The notes: generated from the sequence alone by a model not told the origin. A stretch of 64,000 nucleotides of DNA from Brachynemurus nebulosus (GCA_035578155.1 JAPWDM010000033.1:641001-705000); one strand, 5' to 3'. Counted from the first letter of the stretch, positions 1 to 11,770 are shown. Translations and numbers: made by a program.

Positions 1-139
1 CGGAAACTAGTTGATATAGAGTAATTGTAAATAAAAAAAACCTTCTTTATGTGATTTTTCCGCCTCATTCCAAATTTTTTCACGAAAATTCTTAAAAATA
101 AGATGTTTCGTTCTTGAGTTATCGTGCGGACACTTAGTA

Positions 140-225
<86 letters not shown>

Positions 226-390
226 CACGATATCTCAAGGACAAAACATCTTATTTTTAAGAAATTTCGTGAAAACGTTTACGGTTGTTTGGACATTTTT
301 CGTGAAAAAATTTGGCGGAATGAGGCGGAAAAATCACATAAAGAAGGTTTTCTTATTTACAATTACTCTATCAACTAGTTTCCGAGAAAA
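1..390. repeat. Fold-back repeat with (TA)n loop
   Basis: Bases 1-142 and 223-383 are inverted copies of each other; the outer ends carry CTAGTTGATATAGAGTAATT and its complement. They are separated by a pure (TA)n tract at 143-222. The ORFs reading IYIYIY through the tract are artefacts of the dinucleotide repeat. A related arm recurs at 3755-4035. No coding content seen. Confidence 0.8.
143..222. repeat. (TA)n microsatellite
   Basis: Pure TA dinucleotide run of about 80 bases in the loop of the fold-back repeat. Comparable pure tracts lie at about 847-920, 3106-3179, 3608-3669, 4096-4130, 6883-6946, 6978-7050, 13449-13513, 14762-14857, 29949-30007, 33737-33796, 36756-36840, 47577-47662 and 58512-58619. 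Confidence 0.95.
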
Positions 391-540
391 ACGTACTTTT
401 GTAAATGGAAATTCGCTATATTATGCAGGATGCTGCGACAGGGGTATTTTTATTTACAATTATTCTATATCAACTAGTTTCCAAGAAAAACGTACTTTTG
501 TAAATGGAAATTCGCTATGTTATGCAGGACTTTTTAACTT
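380..540. repeat. Direct repeat, 98-bp period
   Basis: Two copies of a unit beginning TTTCCRAGAAAAACGTAC start at 380 and 478. Part of the unit (GGAAATTCGCTATGTTATGC) occurs again at 3483-3505, just right of the 120-bp satellite. Confidence 0.75.
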
Positions 541-699
541 CTACAAATGTTAAGCAAAAATTTTGGCCAAGTAAAACAAAAAGTTTTATTCTGAAAGTTT
601 GTTTTAATCATCATTTTAAAAATTGTTTTCTTTTTTTTAAATACTTAATAAGGTTACTGAGCACAGTTATTGTAATTTTATCTGTACTTGGCATAACAA

Positions 700-843
700 T
701 CGATTTCAACCATTTTTTTTTTAGCGAATTTCGAAAACTCGAAATTCAGCTATTACAGTAGGTGTCATGACGCAATCTGAGTCCGGGACTATGGCAGAAA
801 TCTGTTTTGAGGTCCCTAGAATACGAAAATGATATTCACTAAA

Positions 844-923
<80 letters not shown>

Positions 924-1060
924 GTGTTCCCACGATAACTCTCGAACGAAACGTCTAACGCTTATGAAATTTTGTGTGCGGACTGGGTTCTGAATTGGCT
1001 TGGCTAAGTTCGTTAGCCAGACACGTCGGATGCCCAGAAGTAGGTTTTCTGGCCATTTTT
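700..1060. repeat. Inverted-repeat arm paired with 3890-4260
   Basis: Bases 740-845 and 921-1050 are the reverse complement of 4125-4245 and 3900-4035. A (TA)n tract sits at the same internal position in both arms (847-920 and 4096-4130), so the tract belongs to the repeated unit. The two arms bracket the 120-bp satellite. Bases 1061-1560 are AT-rich with nothing recognisable. Confidence 0.7.
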
Positions 1061-1564
1061 TATCATTCGATCCTATCATAAGGCAGTTCAATTTTTACAT
1101 CGTTGAAAAGGAAAAAAAAAATTATGAAGAAAATATTCTTATAATTTTCTTTCTATTTTAAGTATTTTTCGAGAAAATGTAAATTTTCACTTTTATTCTT
1201 TCTTTGTTAGTCTAATAAGTAATTTATATTTATATCTCAGTTCTTTATGAAATATAAAAATATTTCACTTTTTTATTAAAGAATTTTGTGAGAACAAGTG
1301 AAAACTATTCACATATATGTGATATAACACACATACATGTATAGAGTTTTGTTTCTCATTTATTGCATTATAATTAGGATGGTTCTATCCCATGTTAAAA
1401 AATGTAAATTAAACAGATTTTCTAAGCTAATGTAATGAAGAATTTTTTTTTTTTATTGAATTTTTAAGTAAACAAGAAATTGAAGATTATGTTATGATAT
1501 AAATATTATTAAATATGAAACAAAACAAAATATGTACAATGTACATATGTATGTACGGAAAAAT

Positions 1565-3100
1565 ATTTTGAATCGATTTTGAAAATTTTTCCACTAATAA
1601 TTAATAATGTTAAAAAATTAAACCATTTCAAATGGATTTAAGGTATTTTATGTGAGGTCAAGGTTTTCGGGACCTAAAAAGGCCAGAAATTAATTAACCA
1701 ATCGATTTTAAAAATTTTTTCACAGTTAGCAAGTTAAAGTATTTGAATTAATTAATTAAATGATGTCCGCAAGAAGCTTACGGACTGCCATAAGTTATAT
1801 GAGATCCTTAGAACCCTTTTCTTACTGTTAGAGTACTAGACTTGTATGAGTTTCGCCAGGATTTACTGATCCCATAATTGTAAAAAATAAACTAAACGAC
1901 CAATTTTAAAAATTTCTTCACTGTTACAGAGCTAAACTAGTTTAGATAGATTTAGAATACATTATGTAAGGTCCGCCAGGGTCCACAGGACCCAAAAGTG
2001 TCAAAAATAAACTAACTGACCGATTTTGAAAATTTTTTCACTGTTACAGAGCTAAACTATTTTAGATAAATATCGATTACGTTATGTAAGGTCCGCCTCG
2101 GTCCATAGGACCCAAAAGTGTCAAAAATAAACTGCCTGATCGATTTTGAAAATTTTTTCACTGTTACAGAGCTAAACTGTTTTAGATAAATATAGATTCC
2201 GTTATGTAAGGTCTGCCAGAGTCCATAGGATCCAGAAGTGTCAAAAATAAACTAATTGACCGATTTTGAAAATTTTTTCACTGTTACAGAGCTAAACTAT
2301 TTTAGATAAATATAAATTACGTTATGTAAGGTCCACCAAGGTCCATAGAATCCAAAAGTGTCAAAAATAAACTAACTGACCGATTTTGAAAATTTTTTCA
2401 CTGTTACAGAGCTAAACTATTTTAGATAAATATAGATTACGTTATGTAAGGTCTGCCAGGGTCCATGGGATCCAAAAGTGTCAAAAATAAACTAACCGAC
2501 CGATTTTGAAAATTTTTTCACTGTTACAGAGCTAAACTATTTTAGATAAATATAGATTACGTTATGTAAGGTCTGCCAGGGTCCATGGGTCCAAAAGTGT
2601 CAAAAATAAACTAACCGACCGATTTTGAAAATTTTTTCACTGTTGGGGAACTAACTATTTTAGATAGACATACATTACGTTATTTAGGGTCCGCCAGGGT
2701 CCATGGGACCCAAAAGTGGTAAAAATAAACTAACCGACCGATTTTGAAAATTTTTTCACTCTTACAGAGCTAAACTATTTTAGATAAATATAGATTACGT
2801 TATGTAAAGTCTGCCAGGGTCCATCGGATCCAAAAGCGTCAAAAATAAACTAGCCGACCGATTTTGAAAATTTTTTCACTGTTGGGGAGCTAAGCTATTT
2901 TAGATACATATAGATTACGTTATGTAAGGTCTGAAGTGTCAGTAGGACCTAAAAGTGTCAAAAATAAAATAACTGACCGATTTTGAAACCTTTTTACTAT
3001 TACCAAGGTAAACTATTTTAGATAGGTACAGGTTGTGTTATCTGAGATCCACAACTGTCTTGCGGATGCAAATGCGGCGTAGAATGCTACACAACGGGTT

Positions 3101-3180
<80 letters not shown>

Positions 3181-3482
3181 CATAAAGTCCGCCTAGAATA
3201 TACGGTCGAGCTGATTTTTTAATGAGGTCCACCGGGATCTTGCAGATCCGAAAACGCCAGTAATAAGCTATCGAACCGATGCTAAAAAATTTCTCACTGC
3301 TAGAGAACTAAATTATTTTAGATGGATACAACTATGCTGCACAAAATTCGTTCGGGTTCTTGGGTCCCCAAAAATACCAAAACTAATTACCCAACCGATT
3401 TTAAAAATTCTTTTACTCTTAGAAAGCTAAACTATTTTAAATAGGTACAGGTCTTAGATGAGATCCGCCAGTGCCCAAGATT
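1565..3482. repeat. Satellite array, ~120-bp unit
   Basis: About 15 head-to-tail units. A marker, CTGTTACAGAGCTAAACTAT or close variants, recurs at 1920, 2040, 2160, 2280, 2400, 2520, 2639, 2758, 2879 and 2997. The central units are nearly identical and both ends are degenerate (1565-1900 and 3200-3480). A (TA)n tract at 3106-3179 interrupts the right part. The unit also contains GGTCYGCCAGGGTCCATGGG. No open frame is conserved. Confidence 0.9.
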
Positions 3483-3604
3483 TGGAAATTCGCTATGTTA
3501 TGCAGATGCTGCGACAGGGGTATTTTAAATATTGAGTATTAACACAAAGAGTACTTGGCTCCCTTTTTGCAATCTGTTTTTGTCGTTATATGTACACGGG
3601 TATA

Positions 3605-3673
<69 letters not shown>

Positions 3674-3890
3674 ATAATTATACATATTGTGTCGAGTATG
3701 TACTTAGACTGTGATTTAATTCACACTTTATACGAGAAAACGATCACAGTCTAATAACATAGTTTTTCTCGGAAACTAGTTGACATAGAAAAAAAGTTTA
3801 AAGACCTTTCTTATGTAATTTTTTCTCCTCTTTTAAATGGTGTAAAAAAATTTCGCAAAAATTTTTGAATAAGTGGAAATTTTGGCAAAA
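3483..3890. repeat. Satellite edge, (TA)n and fold-back arm
   Basis: Starts with the GGAAATTCGCTATGTTATGC segment shared with 400-530, then a (TA)n tract at 3608-3669, then from 3755 an inverted copy of the fold-back arm seen at 355-395 (CTCGGAAACTAGTTGACATA). Confidence 0.6.
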
Positions 3891-4089
3891 AACTAATTTT
3901 TTGCAAGAACAAAAGCCATGTTCCTGGCATCCGACGTGTCTGGCTGATGAACTCATCCAAGGGTTTGGGACTTCCAATGTTCTCACCAAATTTCGTAAAC
4001 CTAGGACATTTCGTTCGAGAGTTATCGTGCTGATACATAAATACATACATACATATACTATACATACATATACTATACATATATATGCT

Positions 4090-4134
<45 letters not shown>

Positions 4135-4261
4135 TTAGTGAATATTATTTTCGGTTTCTAGGGACCTCAAAACAAATTTCTGCCATAGCGCCGGGCTCAA
4201 GTCGCGTCATGAGACCTACTGTAATAGCTGAATTTCCATTCTGAAAATTCGCTAAAAGGCA

Positions 4262-4720
4262 AAAAAATCAACGAAATATTGGCATAAAAATCGTGGGGGA
4301 AAGGTTAAAAGTTGAAACCTACAAAAAGCAGTGGCTGGCTATTAACTTAATCTGTACACAAAATTTCAGCCCTCTAGGTTTATTTGGGGAGATTTAGATC
4401 CGAACGAAAAAACAAGAAAAATCATGTTCTTTTTGGTATAAAAATGGTGGGGTGTAAGGGTTAAAAGTTGAAACCTCCCAAAAAAAACCCCTTGGTACTA
4501 ACTCAATCAGAATACAAAATTTCAGCCCTCTAGGTTTATTTGGGTGGCCTGTACGAGTGGTACGTACTTCAAAAACATCAAAAAAGCATGAAATTGTAGC
4601 TTAAAAATGGTGGGGGTGGGGATAAAATATTAAAACCTCCAAAAAGCAGACCCTAGATACGAACTCTATCAACGCACCAAATTTTAACACTCTAAGTTAA
4701 TTCTGGGGGACTGTGAGCGT
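4262..4720. repeat. Three-copy tandem repeat, ~155-164 bp
   Basis: Units are marked by TATAAAAATGGTGGGG-like sequence at about 4281, 4435 and 4599. Each is followed by a GTTGAAACCTCC-like block and CAAAATTTCAGCCCTCTAGG. The copies are diverged. No gene seen. Confidence 0.7.
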
Positions 4721-4854
4721 GTAAGATCCAGCAAAAATCACTATTTCCCCCTCTACTCCCTTCAAATCATCCTAGGAAGCTGAATTTTGGATATGTTGTA
4801 GATAATTGACCGAAACATTATTTCCAACCGGTTTGGAAAAGGTTTATTGTTTTG

Positions 4855-6205
4855 TTGCCCCCCACCACCCCCTAAAGGTCGGGTCGGATCCAAAATTTGA
4901 CCCCACTTTGATAGTATAAGCTAGTAAACGCCATCTCAGCAGAAAATAGACGACTAGCCGTTTTCCCAAAATTGGACTTCGAATCATGTATTTAAGGCGC
5001 TTACGTCCAAAAAAAAAATTTTTTTGGCCGACTGAAGCCAGAAAACCACGCATAGGATCTGGTTAAAAAACTTTCGCCGGCTATTACTAATGTAATAAGC
5101 TAGAAAACGCCATACCAGCAGAAAATAGACGGCTTGCCGTTTTCCCGAAATCGAGCTTCGAATCATGTTTTTAAGGCGCATTTTTCAACAAAACATTTTT
5201 TGCCGTCATTTGCCAGAAAACCACGCATAGGATCTGGTTCAAACTTTCGCTGATTATTACTAATGTAATAAGCTAGAAAACGCCATACCAGCAGAAAATA
5301 GACTGCTAGCCCTTTTCCCGAAATTGAGCTTCAAATCATGTATTACAGCCCTTACTACCACAAAAAAAAAAATTTTTGGCCGTCAATTGCCAGAAAACAA
5401 CGCATAGGATCTGGTTCAAACTTTCGCTGGTTATTACTAATATAATAAGCTAGAAGACGCCATACCAGCAGAAAATAGACGGCTAGCCGTTTTCCCGAAA
5501 TTGGACTTCAAATTATGTATTTAAGGCGCTTACGTCCAAAAAAAAAAAAAAAAAAATTTTGGCCGACTGTTGCCAGAAAACCACGCATAGGATCTGGTTC
5601 AAACTTTCGCTGGTTATTACTAATGTAATAAGCTAGAAAACGCCATACCAGCAGAAAATAAACGGCTAGCCCTTTTCCCGAAATTGAGCTTCGAATCATG
5701 TATTACAGCTCTTACTTCCACAAAAAAAATTTTTGGCCGTCGATTGCCAGAAAACCACGCATAGGATCTGGTTCAAACTTTCGCTGGTTATTACTAATGT
5801 AATAAGCTAGAAAACGCCATATCAGCAGAAAGTAGACGGCTAGCCTTGGACTTCGAATCGCGTATTTAAGGCGCATTTTTCAACAAAAAATTATTTTTGG
5901 CCGTTAATTGCCAGAAATCGACGCATAGGATTTCATTCAAACTTCCGCTAGTTATTACTAATGTAATAAGCTAGAAAATACCATATCAGCAGAAAATAGA
6001 CGGCTAGCCGTTTTCCCGAAATTGGACTTCGAATCATGTATTTAAGACGCATTTTTCAACAAAACATTTTTTTTGCCGTCATTTGCCTGAAAACGACGCA
6101 TAGGATCTGGTTCAAATTTTCACTGGTTGTTACTATGAGTCAAGGCAACAAGACGTCATGCCAACGGAAAATAGACGGCTGGCCGTTTTTCCGAAATTTT
6201 GGTTC
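4855..6205. repeat. Satellite array, ~178-bp unit
   Basis: About 7.5 units. The marker GCCAGAAAACCACGCATAGG, or a close variant, recurs at about 5037, 5212, 5390, 5572, 5748, 5912 and 6087. Each unit also carries AATAAGCTAGAAAACGCCAT and GACGGCTAGCCGTTTTCCCG. The short open frames here on both strands repeat with the unit and are shadows of the array. Confidence 0.88.
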
Positions 6206-6744
6206 TAATTTACGATAACTGACGTATGCGCTATTCAAAATTTAGAAATTTTTATATTTTATCATTTACTTTCCAACATTTAAGGTGCGAAAAATTTTCT
6301 GAATTTTTCTTGTATATTAGTTTATTAGTTGGGTGAAGTATCGATGTTGATTTCAAAACGGTAAGTGTTGTCAGTTTTGTTATTTTTCCGTTTTATTTTG
6401 GAACAAAAATATTAGATGATTTTGGATCATTCAATATGTTGTGAGTACGTACATAGTATAAACGAAACGTGATGTTGGTAGTTCATTTAGTCGATATGTG
6501 CTAACTATTCGGCTATTCAAATATCGTTTTGTTATTCTCAAAGAATATTTTTAACGCATGGTGTTGACGCATGGTTTTTTTCTGCTAGTTTTTTTCTGCT
6601 AAAAACACCACCGTAAATTTGACCCCAGTTTGATAGTATGAGGTGCCTCGAAAATGAGCCCCACTTACCAAATTCCAGCTCTTAATTTCCATAGAGGGGC
6701 CCTACACATATAAAGGTACCGGGGAAAAAAAAATATATATATAT
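6206..6744. other. No recognisable feature
   Basis: AT-rich sequence. AATTTGACCCCAGTTTGATA at 6613 is shared with the left edge of the preceding array (4897), so this is probably repeat-derived. No coding exon found. Confidence 0.5.
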
Positions 6745-6878
6745 AGGGTGTCAGAGAAATAAATATCATCCTTTTGAGGAGTGACTCAAAGCACCCTGTA
6801 GACACTAAAACCGCAGGGATTTTTTCGGAATTAACTGTCGCGTCTCCCCTCAAAAGGATAAGAGTTAGTTCCCTTACA

Positions 6879-6952
<74 letters not shown>

Positions 6953-6974
6953 CATATATATACATATATATGTG

Positions 6975-7055
<81 letters not shown>

Positions 7056-7187
7056 TAAGATAAATAACTTATCCTTTTGAGGGGTGACGCGACTGTTAAT
7101 TCCGAAAAAATTCCAGCGGTTTTAGTGTCTACAGGGTGCTATGAGTCACCCCTCAAAAGGATGATACTTATTTCTCTGACACCCTGT
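6745..7187. mobile_element. Palindromic MITE with AGGGTGTCAG-type termini and (TA)n core
   Basis: Bases 6745-6882 and 7051-7187 are inverted copies. The outer ends are AGGGTGTCAGAGAAATAA and its complement. The middle is almost wholly TA dinucleotide, with a small palindrome (TACACATACATATATA) near 6966. Each arm itself has short inverted ends around CATCCTTTTGAGG. A half copy lies at 32784-32851. TA-flanked CAGGGTGT termini suggest a Tc1/mariner-type non-autonomous element; that class call is inference. Confidence 0.75.
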
Positions 7188-7458
7188 ATATATATATATA
7201 TATATTGCCAAAAAACTGAATAAAAATCGTCGAGAATCGCCCCAACTGACGGTACTGAACGTAAATGTACGCAATCCGATTACCATTTATTGTGTACTCA
7301 TAATAAACAATTCTATAATAAACGCTGTTTTAATGTCTTAAAACTTATTATTTATAAGAAAAACGAGTATAGAAGCTGAGAGAGCTTTTTCTGCTGCCGG
7401 GTATATAAAGAAACAAACTCACTTTCACATTTATAATATTAGTTAGGATTTAACATAC
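7188..7458. other. Intron sequence of the GalNAc-transferase gene
   Basis: Lies directly 3' (minus strand) of the exon at 7459-7625. Only AT-rich intron sequence seen. The next expected exon, encoding the region leading to the DSHCE-type motif, is not between 1 and 7458. Confidence 0.55.
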
Positions 7459-7625
7459 CTTTTGTACTACCATCATCAACTAGTATAATCTCTCTTAATA
7501 ATTCGTTTGGTGATCTATTTAAAACGCTATAAACTGTTCGAAGTAAAGTACTCCAATGTTCATTATGAAATGGCACTATTACACTTACATCAGGTAATTT
7601 TTTAAAATATTTTTTATTTTTGCAC
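7459..7625 (-). CDS. Polypeptide N-acetylgalactosaminyltransferase, exon with GT2-fold start (partial gene)
   Basis: Minus-strand exon of 167 nt between an AG acceptor (7626-7627) and a GT donor (7457-7458). It opens by completing the Gly codon left by the upstream exon. It reads [22 protein letters not shown], then [17 protein letters not shown] and [12 protein letters not shown]. These are the hallmark blocks of the GT27 family: VIVPFHNE begins the GT-A fold and LVDD lies in its nucleotide-binding half. The enzyme adds GalNAc from UDP-GalNAc to Ser/Thr in the Golgi lumen, starting mucin-type O-glycosylation. The DxH metal site and lectin domain are encoded further 3', beyond position 1. Family assignment is firm; the paralogue is not, though GALNT7/10-like is the best guess. 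Confidence 0.92.
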
Positions 7626-7662
7626 CTAAAATAAATTTGTCATAAAAAACTGAACATATATA

Positions 7663-8038
7663 CAGTCGACTCTCGTTAATTCAAAATTCGAGGGACTTTT
7701 AAAATATTACGAATTACAGAGAGGTTCGAATTATCGCAGGTAACAATTTTAATTTTTTAAGCATTTGCGATGAATGAACTTGAACTTGTTTAAAAATGTA
7801 CTTACAATCTTTCTGTCTCTTTCTCTCTACAACTTTGAATTGTTGAGTGTTTGACGTTGATGAGTTCGAATTAACGCGTCGTTTTGTTACGTAGCAATTA
7901 TTTTTTCATTCGAATTACCAAGTGTATAAAATGTATTGTTTTAGTTCGAAATATAAAGAGATTTTGTAGGGAACTCGTGATACCTTTGAATTATAGAGTT
8001 TCGAATTATCGCAGGTTTGAATTAACGAGAGTCTACTG
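7663..8038. mobile_element. Pogo/Tigger-like MITE in intron
   Basis: A 376-bp element with inverted ends starting CAGTCGACTCTCGTTAATTC (left) and CAGTAGACTCTCGTTAATTC (right, complemented), flanked by TA (7661-7662 and 8039-8040). The TA duplication and CAGTNGACTCTCG-type ends fit pogo/Tc1-mariner elements. It occupies most of the 443-bp intron between two GalNAc-transferase exons. Without it and one TA the intron would be about 65 bp. Confidence 0.85.
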
Positions 8039-8068
8039 TACCTACATATTATAGTAACAAATGATTAC

Positions 8069-8210
8069 CCTGGGTGTCGAATATCCGGAACACTACGTTC
8101 AAGAGAAATCTTATCACTAAGAGCGGCATTAAAGCCATTTTCGCTGTATAATTTACTTTTAAGTTGTACATCTAATGTTATATTTGCTGCTATACCTCGT
8201 TCTCCAATAC
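8069..8210 (-). CDS. Polypeptide N-acetylgalactosaminyltransferase, stem-domain exon (partial gene)
   Basis: Minus-strand exon of 142 nt. Acceptor AG is at 8211-8212 and donor GT at 8067-8068. Joined in frame to both neighbours it reads GIGERGIAANITLDVQLKSK, LYSENGFNAALSDKISLERS and VPDIRHPG. This is the conserved GEQG...NxFNxxxSDxIxLxRSxPDxRH block just before the catalytic domain of GT27 enzymes. The last two bases (GG) pair with the first G of the next exon to give Gly, then Cys, reproducing the RHPxC junction typical of GALNT7/10-like members. Codon phase is kept across both junctions with no stop, so I read it as a functional exon. Confidence 0.92.
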
Positions 8211-8407
8211 CTTTAAAAAAAAAAAAAATTATTAAAATACAGTTAATTCATTAAAACTAAATCAATGTTTTACTACAGGTAGCTATTAAAAAATCAATTT
8301 TTTATTCGATTAATTAAAATCACTGTTATTGTTTAATATTTTAGTTTTAAATCATAAATTACAAGGACTACAATAATATAAATTAAAATAATAGTAAATT
8401 GTGCAAT

Positions 8408-8510
8408 AAGTGCGGGAAGTTGTCGATTGCCCACGAGAACGAAGTTGAGTGGACGATCAAAGTCAATACGCTCATTTTCTCGAGTGGGCAATCGACAACA
8501 CCGCACCGCG
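8408..8510. repeat. Snap-back hairpin, ~29-bp arms
   Basis: Left arm 8411-8439 and right arm 8478-8506 are near-perfect inverted copies centred on GTTGTCGATTGCCCAC. The ~40-bp loop contains GTGGACGATCAAAGTCAATA. It lies in the GalNAc-transferase intron. A short MITE or fold-back is likely; no TSD is clear. Confidence 0.7.
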
Positions 8511-9030
8511 CATCGTTTTTTTTATTACTTTACTATTTTTTATTACTTTTTAAAATAATATTTTTTAGTGTTTCTGTTTTTTTTTTTAATATTGTTAAAA
8601 TTACTTACAAGAAAAAGTTCCGAACTGTCAATTCGCAATTTTGATGAAACTTCGTATACGTGTAGTACAAGCAAAGATAACGGACCCGTATTTATCTTAT
8701 TATAATCTTATTATTATTTCTATAGTCTAAACTCTAAAAGTCTGAAGTATAGACTGTAGAAATAAAAATAAGATATTTATTAAATGAAAAATCAAGAGAT
8801 GGTTTTGCGCGATTTGATTAAATATAGGTGTTTTATTGTCAATTTGCATGCGGAATTGACAATAAATGCGTGATTTACGTAAGTAAAAAGGTAATTGAAA
8901 TACGCTTAAATCATGTGGCAACAGTAGAATTGGCAAATAGCTATTTGTCGAACACAAATACAAGCGTCAAGATAGTACTTATCCCGCATGAGTAATAAAA
9001 AATATAAACACTATAGACTATAATAATATA
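8511..9030. other. Intron sequence, no feature seen
   Basis: AT-rich intron of the GalNAc-transferase gene between the hairpin and the nested transposon block. T-rich tracts only; no exon-like segment. Confidence 0.5.
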
Positions 9031-9945
9031 TATAGTAAGATTAGCGATAGTTTGAGCGTCGGGTATACTCGGCTTTTTAGCCCTTTCCTATAAAACTGTG
9101 CATGCGCAGTTTACTTTCAGTCAGCGCGCACATCATGATAATTCGCCACAAAAAATAGTGCCTGAAATATCAAAACAAAATAAAGTGGTGGTGATTTGTC
9201 GTGAAAAGTAAATACGTGCAATTTTCATACACAATTAACTTTAAAAATAAATTTATATAAAGAAATATGTGAGTTTTTAATTCAATACTGTTTTGTGTAT
9301 GGCATTTTTTCTATGAAAATGGAATTAATGTTTAAAATTGGAATTAGAAAAAGAAACACAGAATTGGAATTTACATTATATACATAGGTATACTTATCTA
9401 ATATGAACAAATTGTGTTTCAATAATTTTATATGTGGAAATAGTTATATTTTGTGTTATGTTGTTTTTCTCTTTTGGTGAAATTATTTTGTGTGACATAC
9501 TGTATTAATTACTTTGTGCAAAACTTTTATTGTGTTGTGTATTGTGTCGATTTTTATAAAATAAAATGCCGATAAACGATCAACAATTACAAGTCGTGAA
9601 ATTCAACCTGTAGTGTGTTTATTATTACCGGGTGAATCAGCAAAATATGCCGTTATCATCATCAAATTAATCGCTGATTTTAATATCTTTAAAACGGTTC
9701 CCAACATTATGAGAACCCCAAAATAATTTGAATAAGAGTATTTAATATTACACAAATTCTTTTTGGTAGTAGTAGTTTTGCTCTGATGGCATGTCGTTTA
9801 ATAAATGGGTTATTTATTATCGAGAACTTCAGGAATTTCTTTTTTAGATCACACTTTTTTTCTAGTTTAATCACATGGCTGTCAAAATTGAATTCTCACC
9901 CTTACGTGGAAACCAAGTCCGCATGCTTGGCGTAAAAATACATAT

Positions 9946-11770
9946 GAAGAGGTGGTAGGTGGATTCCAAAAGGCGCTAAGTCATTTTTTGTCTAATGTGA
10001 GATTTTAGTTGATGCAGAATGTTCAAGTCCAGCTCTACACGATTTGAGCTTAGTCTACTGTAAAATGAATGTACTGTACTGTACTGCAAAATGAGCTTAG
10101 TCTACTGTAAAATGAATAATGAAAAATGGAATGTTTTCCAAAAAAGCGCTAAGTCAGTGACAGTTTTATTTCAAAACGCTCTAACAAGTAAACGTCCCGA
10201 GGCCGGACCTATCGATTTTTATGAAACTTAGATATGTTGTAGAACACTAAAAAATAAGCGACACGTATTTTTCCTTATCGGCGGAAAAACGGTTTGAAGG
10301 GGTGAAATCGCCCTCCAAAAATTGGGGTAAAAATTTAATTTTTTAAATATCTCGAAAACGGTAAGAGATAGAGCAAAAGTTTAAATTGGCGATATTGCTC
10401 TTTTTTAAAGAGCTATCTATTGGTATGCAATTTGTTCAAATTGTGTCAACAGGGGTGGCTGGGGGTTAAAATTTAGGGGTTAATTTTGCAAAAAAGGGGG
10501 TGAAAATTAAACAATATAAAAATTTTGTTTACAGATTTGAAATCTACGTCAAAAAATCTAATTGACCTGTTTTTGCTCAATGTCCTAATGTTAAGTCTAG
10601 GGGTAGTTAACTAGGGGGTGACTGTGTCGAATAGTCGTACTACTTGGGTAGTTTAAGAAGTTTTTCTTCATGGAAAATAGTTTAAGACATTTAGAATAAC
10701 ATAGAAATGAAATTTTCGATTTCAAAATTCAGTTTGAGCAACATTGGAGAGGGGGCGAGTCACCCTCTTAAATTACATATTAGTTAACATACACTCATTT
10801 TTAATATTAATACACTGACAGTGGGTAATAATGTCACAATAAGTGGTTCTGAAGTTGGACTATCGTATGTAAGGTTTTTATACGTTATTCTAAATATCTT
10901 AAACTATTTTCCACGAATAAAAACTTCTTAAACTACCCAAGTAGTACGACTATTCGACACAGTCACCCCCTAGTTAACTACCCCTAGACTTAATATTAGG
11001 ACATTGAGTAAAAACAGGTCAATTAGATTTTTTGACGTAGATTTCAAATCTGTAAACAAAATTTTTATATTGTTTAATTTCACCCCCCTTTTTGTAAAAT
11101 TAACCCCTAAATTTTAACCCCCAGACACCCCTGTTGACACAATTTGAACAAATTGCATACCAATAGATAGCTCTTTAAAAAAGAGCAATATCGCCAATTT
11201 AAACTTTTGCTCTATCTCTTACCGTTTTCGAGATATTTAAAAAATTAAATTTTTACCCCAATTTTTGGAGGGCGATTTCACCCCTTCAAATCGTTTTTCC
11301 GCCGATAAAGAAAAATACGTGTCGCTTATTTTTTAGTGTTCTACAACATATCTAAGTTTCATCAAAATCGATAGGTCCGGCCTCGGGACGTTTACTTGTA
11401 AGTCAAATTTACTCGTAAACCATTGAATTTTTTTCCAATAATAGCTGGTATTTTTTTCCAAATTTGCTTGTAGACAGATTTTCTGCTATGTCAAACACAT
11501 GAAATAGCTAATAATGCACTGTTTAAAATGTTTCTTGAATAAAATATATCTGTATTTAAACAAACTAGGTTTATTTTAACCAACTCAACCCAACTTTTTA
11601 AAGGTTTTTTTTTTCAATATAATCTATTGAAAATTATATGTATAAATAAGAACAAATAAATAACATCAATAATAATTATTATCTAAGAACTTGAAAATAA
11701 TTAGATAGTTTTTTACATTTCCTGAAAAATTGCGAAAAGGGACTTAGCGCGTTTTGGAATCTACCTCTTC
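9946..11770. mobile_element. Middle TIR element of the nest
   Basis: The right end is CCTCTTC preceded by GACTTAGCGCGTTTTGGAAT. The left end is GAAGAGGTGG followed by GATTCCAAAAGGCGCTAAGT, the inverted match. A second copy starts at 63733 and runs off the window. It is collinear except that it lacks the palindrome at 10185-11398, so the palindrome inserted later. Internal blocks GCTTAGTCTACTGTAAAATG are partly duplicated. Class unknown; the target duplication is ambiguous because flanks are CATATG-like on both sides. Confidence 0.8.
10185..11398. mobile_element. 1214-bp palindromic element, TAA target duplication
   Basis: Starts CAAGTAAACGTCCCGAGGCC and ends with its complement. Arms of about 520 bp (10185-10705 and 10880-11398) are nearly identical, with a loop of about 175 bp. 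TAA flanks both sides (10182-10184 and 11399-11401). The second host copy near 63938 reads CTCTAAGTCAAATTTACTCG uninterrupted, which confirms both boundaries. A 3-bp TAA duplication suggests PIF/Harbinger mobilisation. No coding frame seen. Confidence 0.9.

Noticed and set aside
7..1091. Frames encoding long runs of Ile-Tyr (here and near 3038, 3532, 6665, 13314, 14646, 33669, 36572, 47495)
   Set aside because: They translate (TA)n microsatellites on either strand. No start context, no flanking homology.
1565..3482. 120-bp repeats considered as a CRISPR-like array
   Set aside because: The units are contiguous with no unique spacers, far longer than CRISPR repeats, and the context is eukaryotic.
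4844..6218. Several minus-strand frames sharing MIRSSISGKRLAVYFLLVWR
   Set aside because: They recur once per ~178-bp satellite unit and break at the unit ends; read as shadows of the array.
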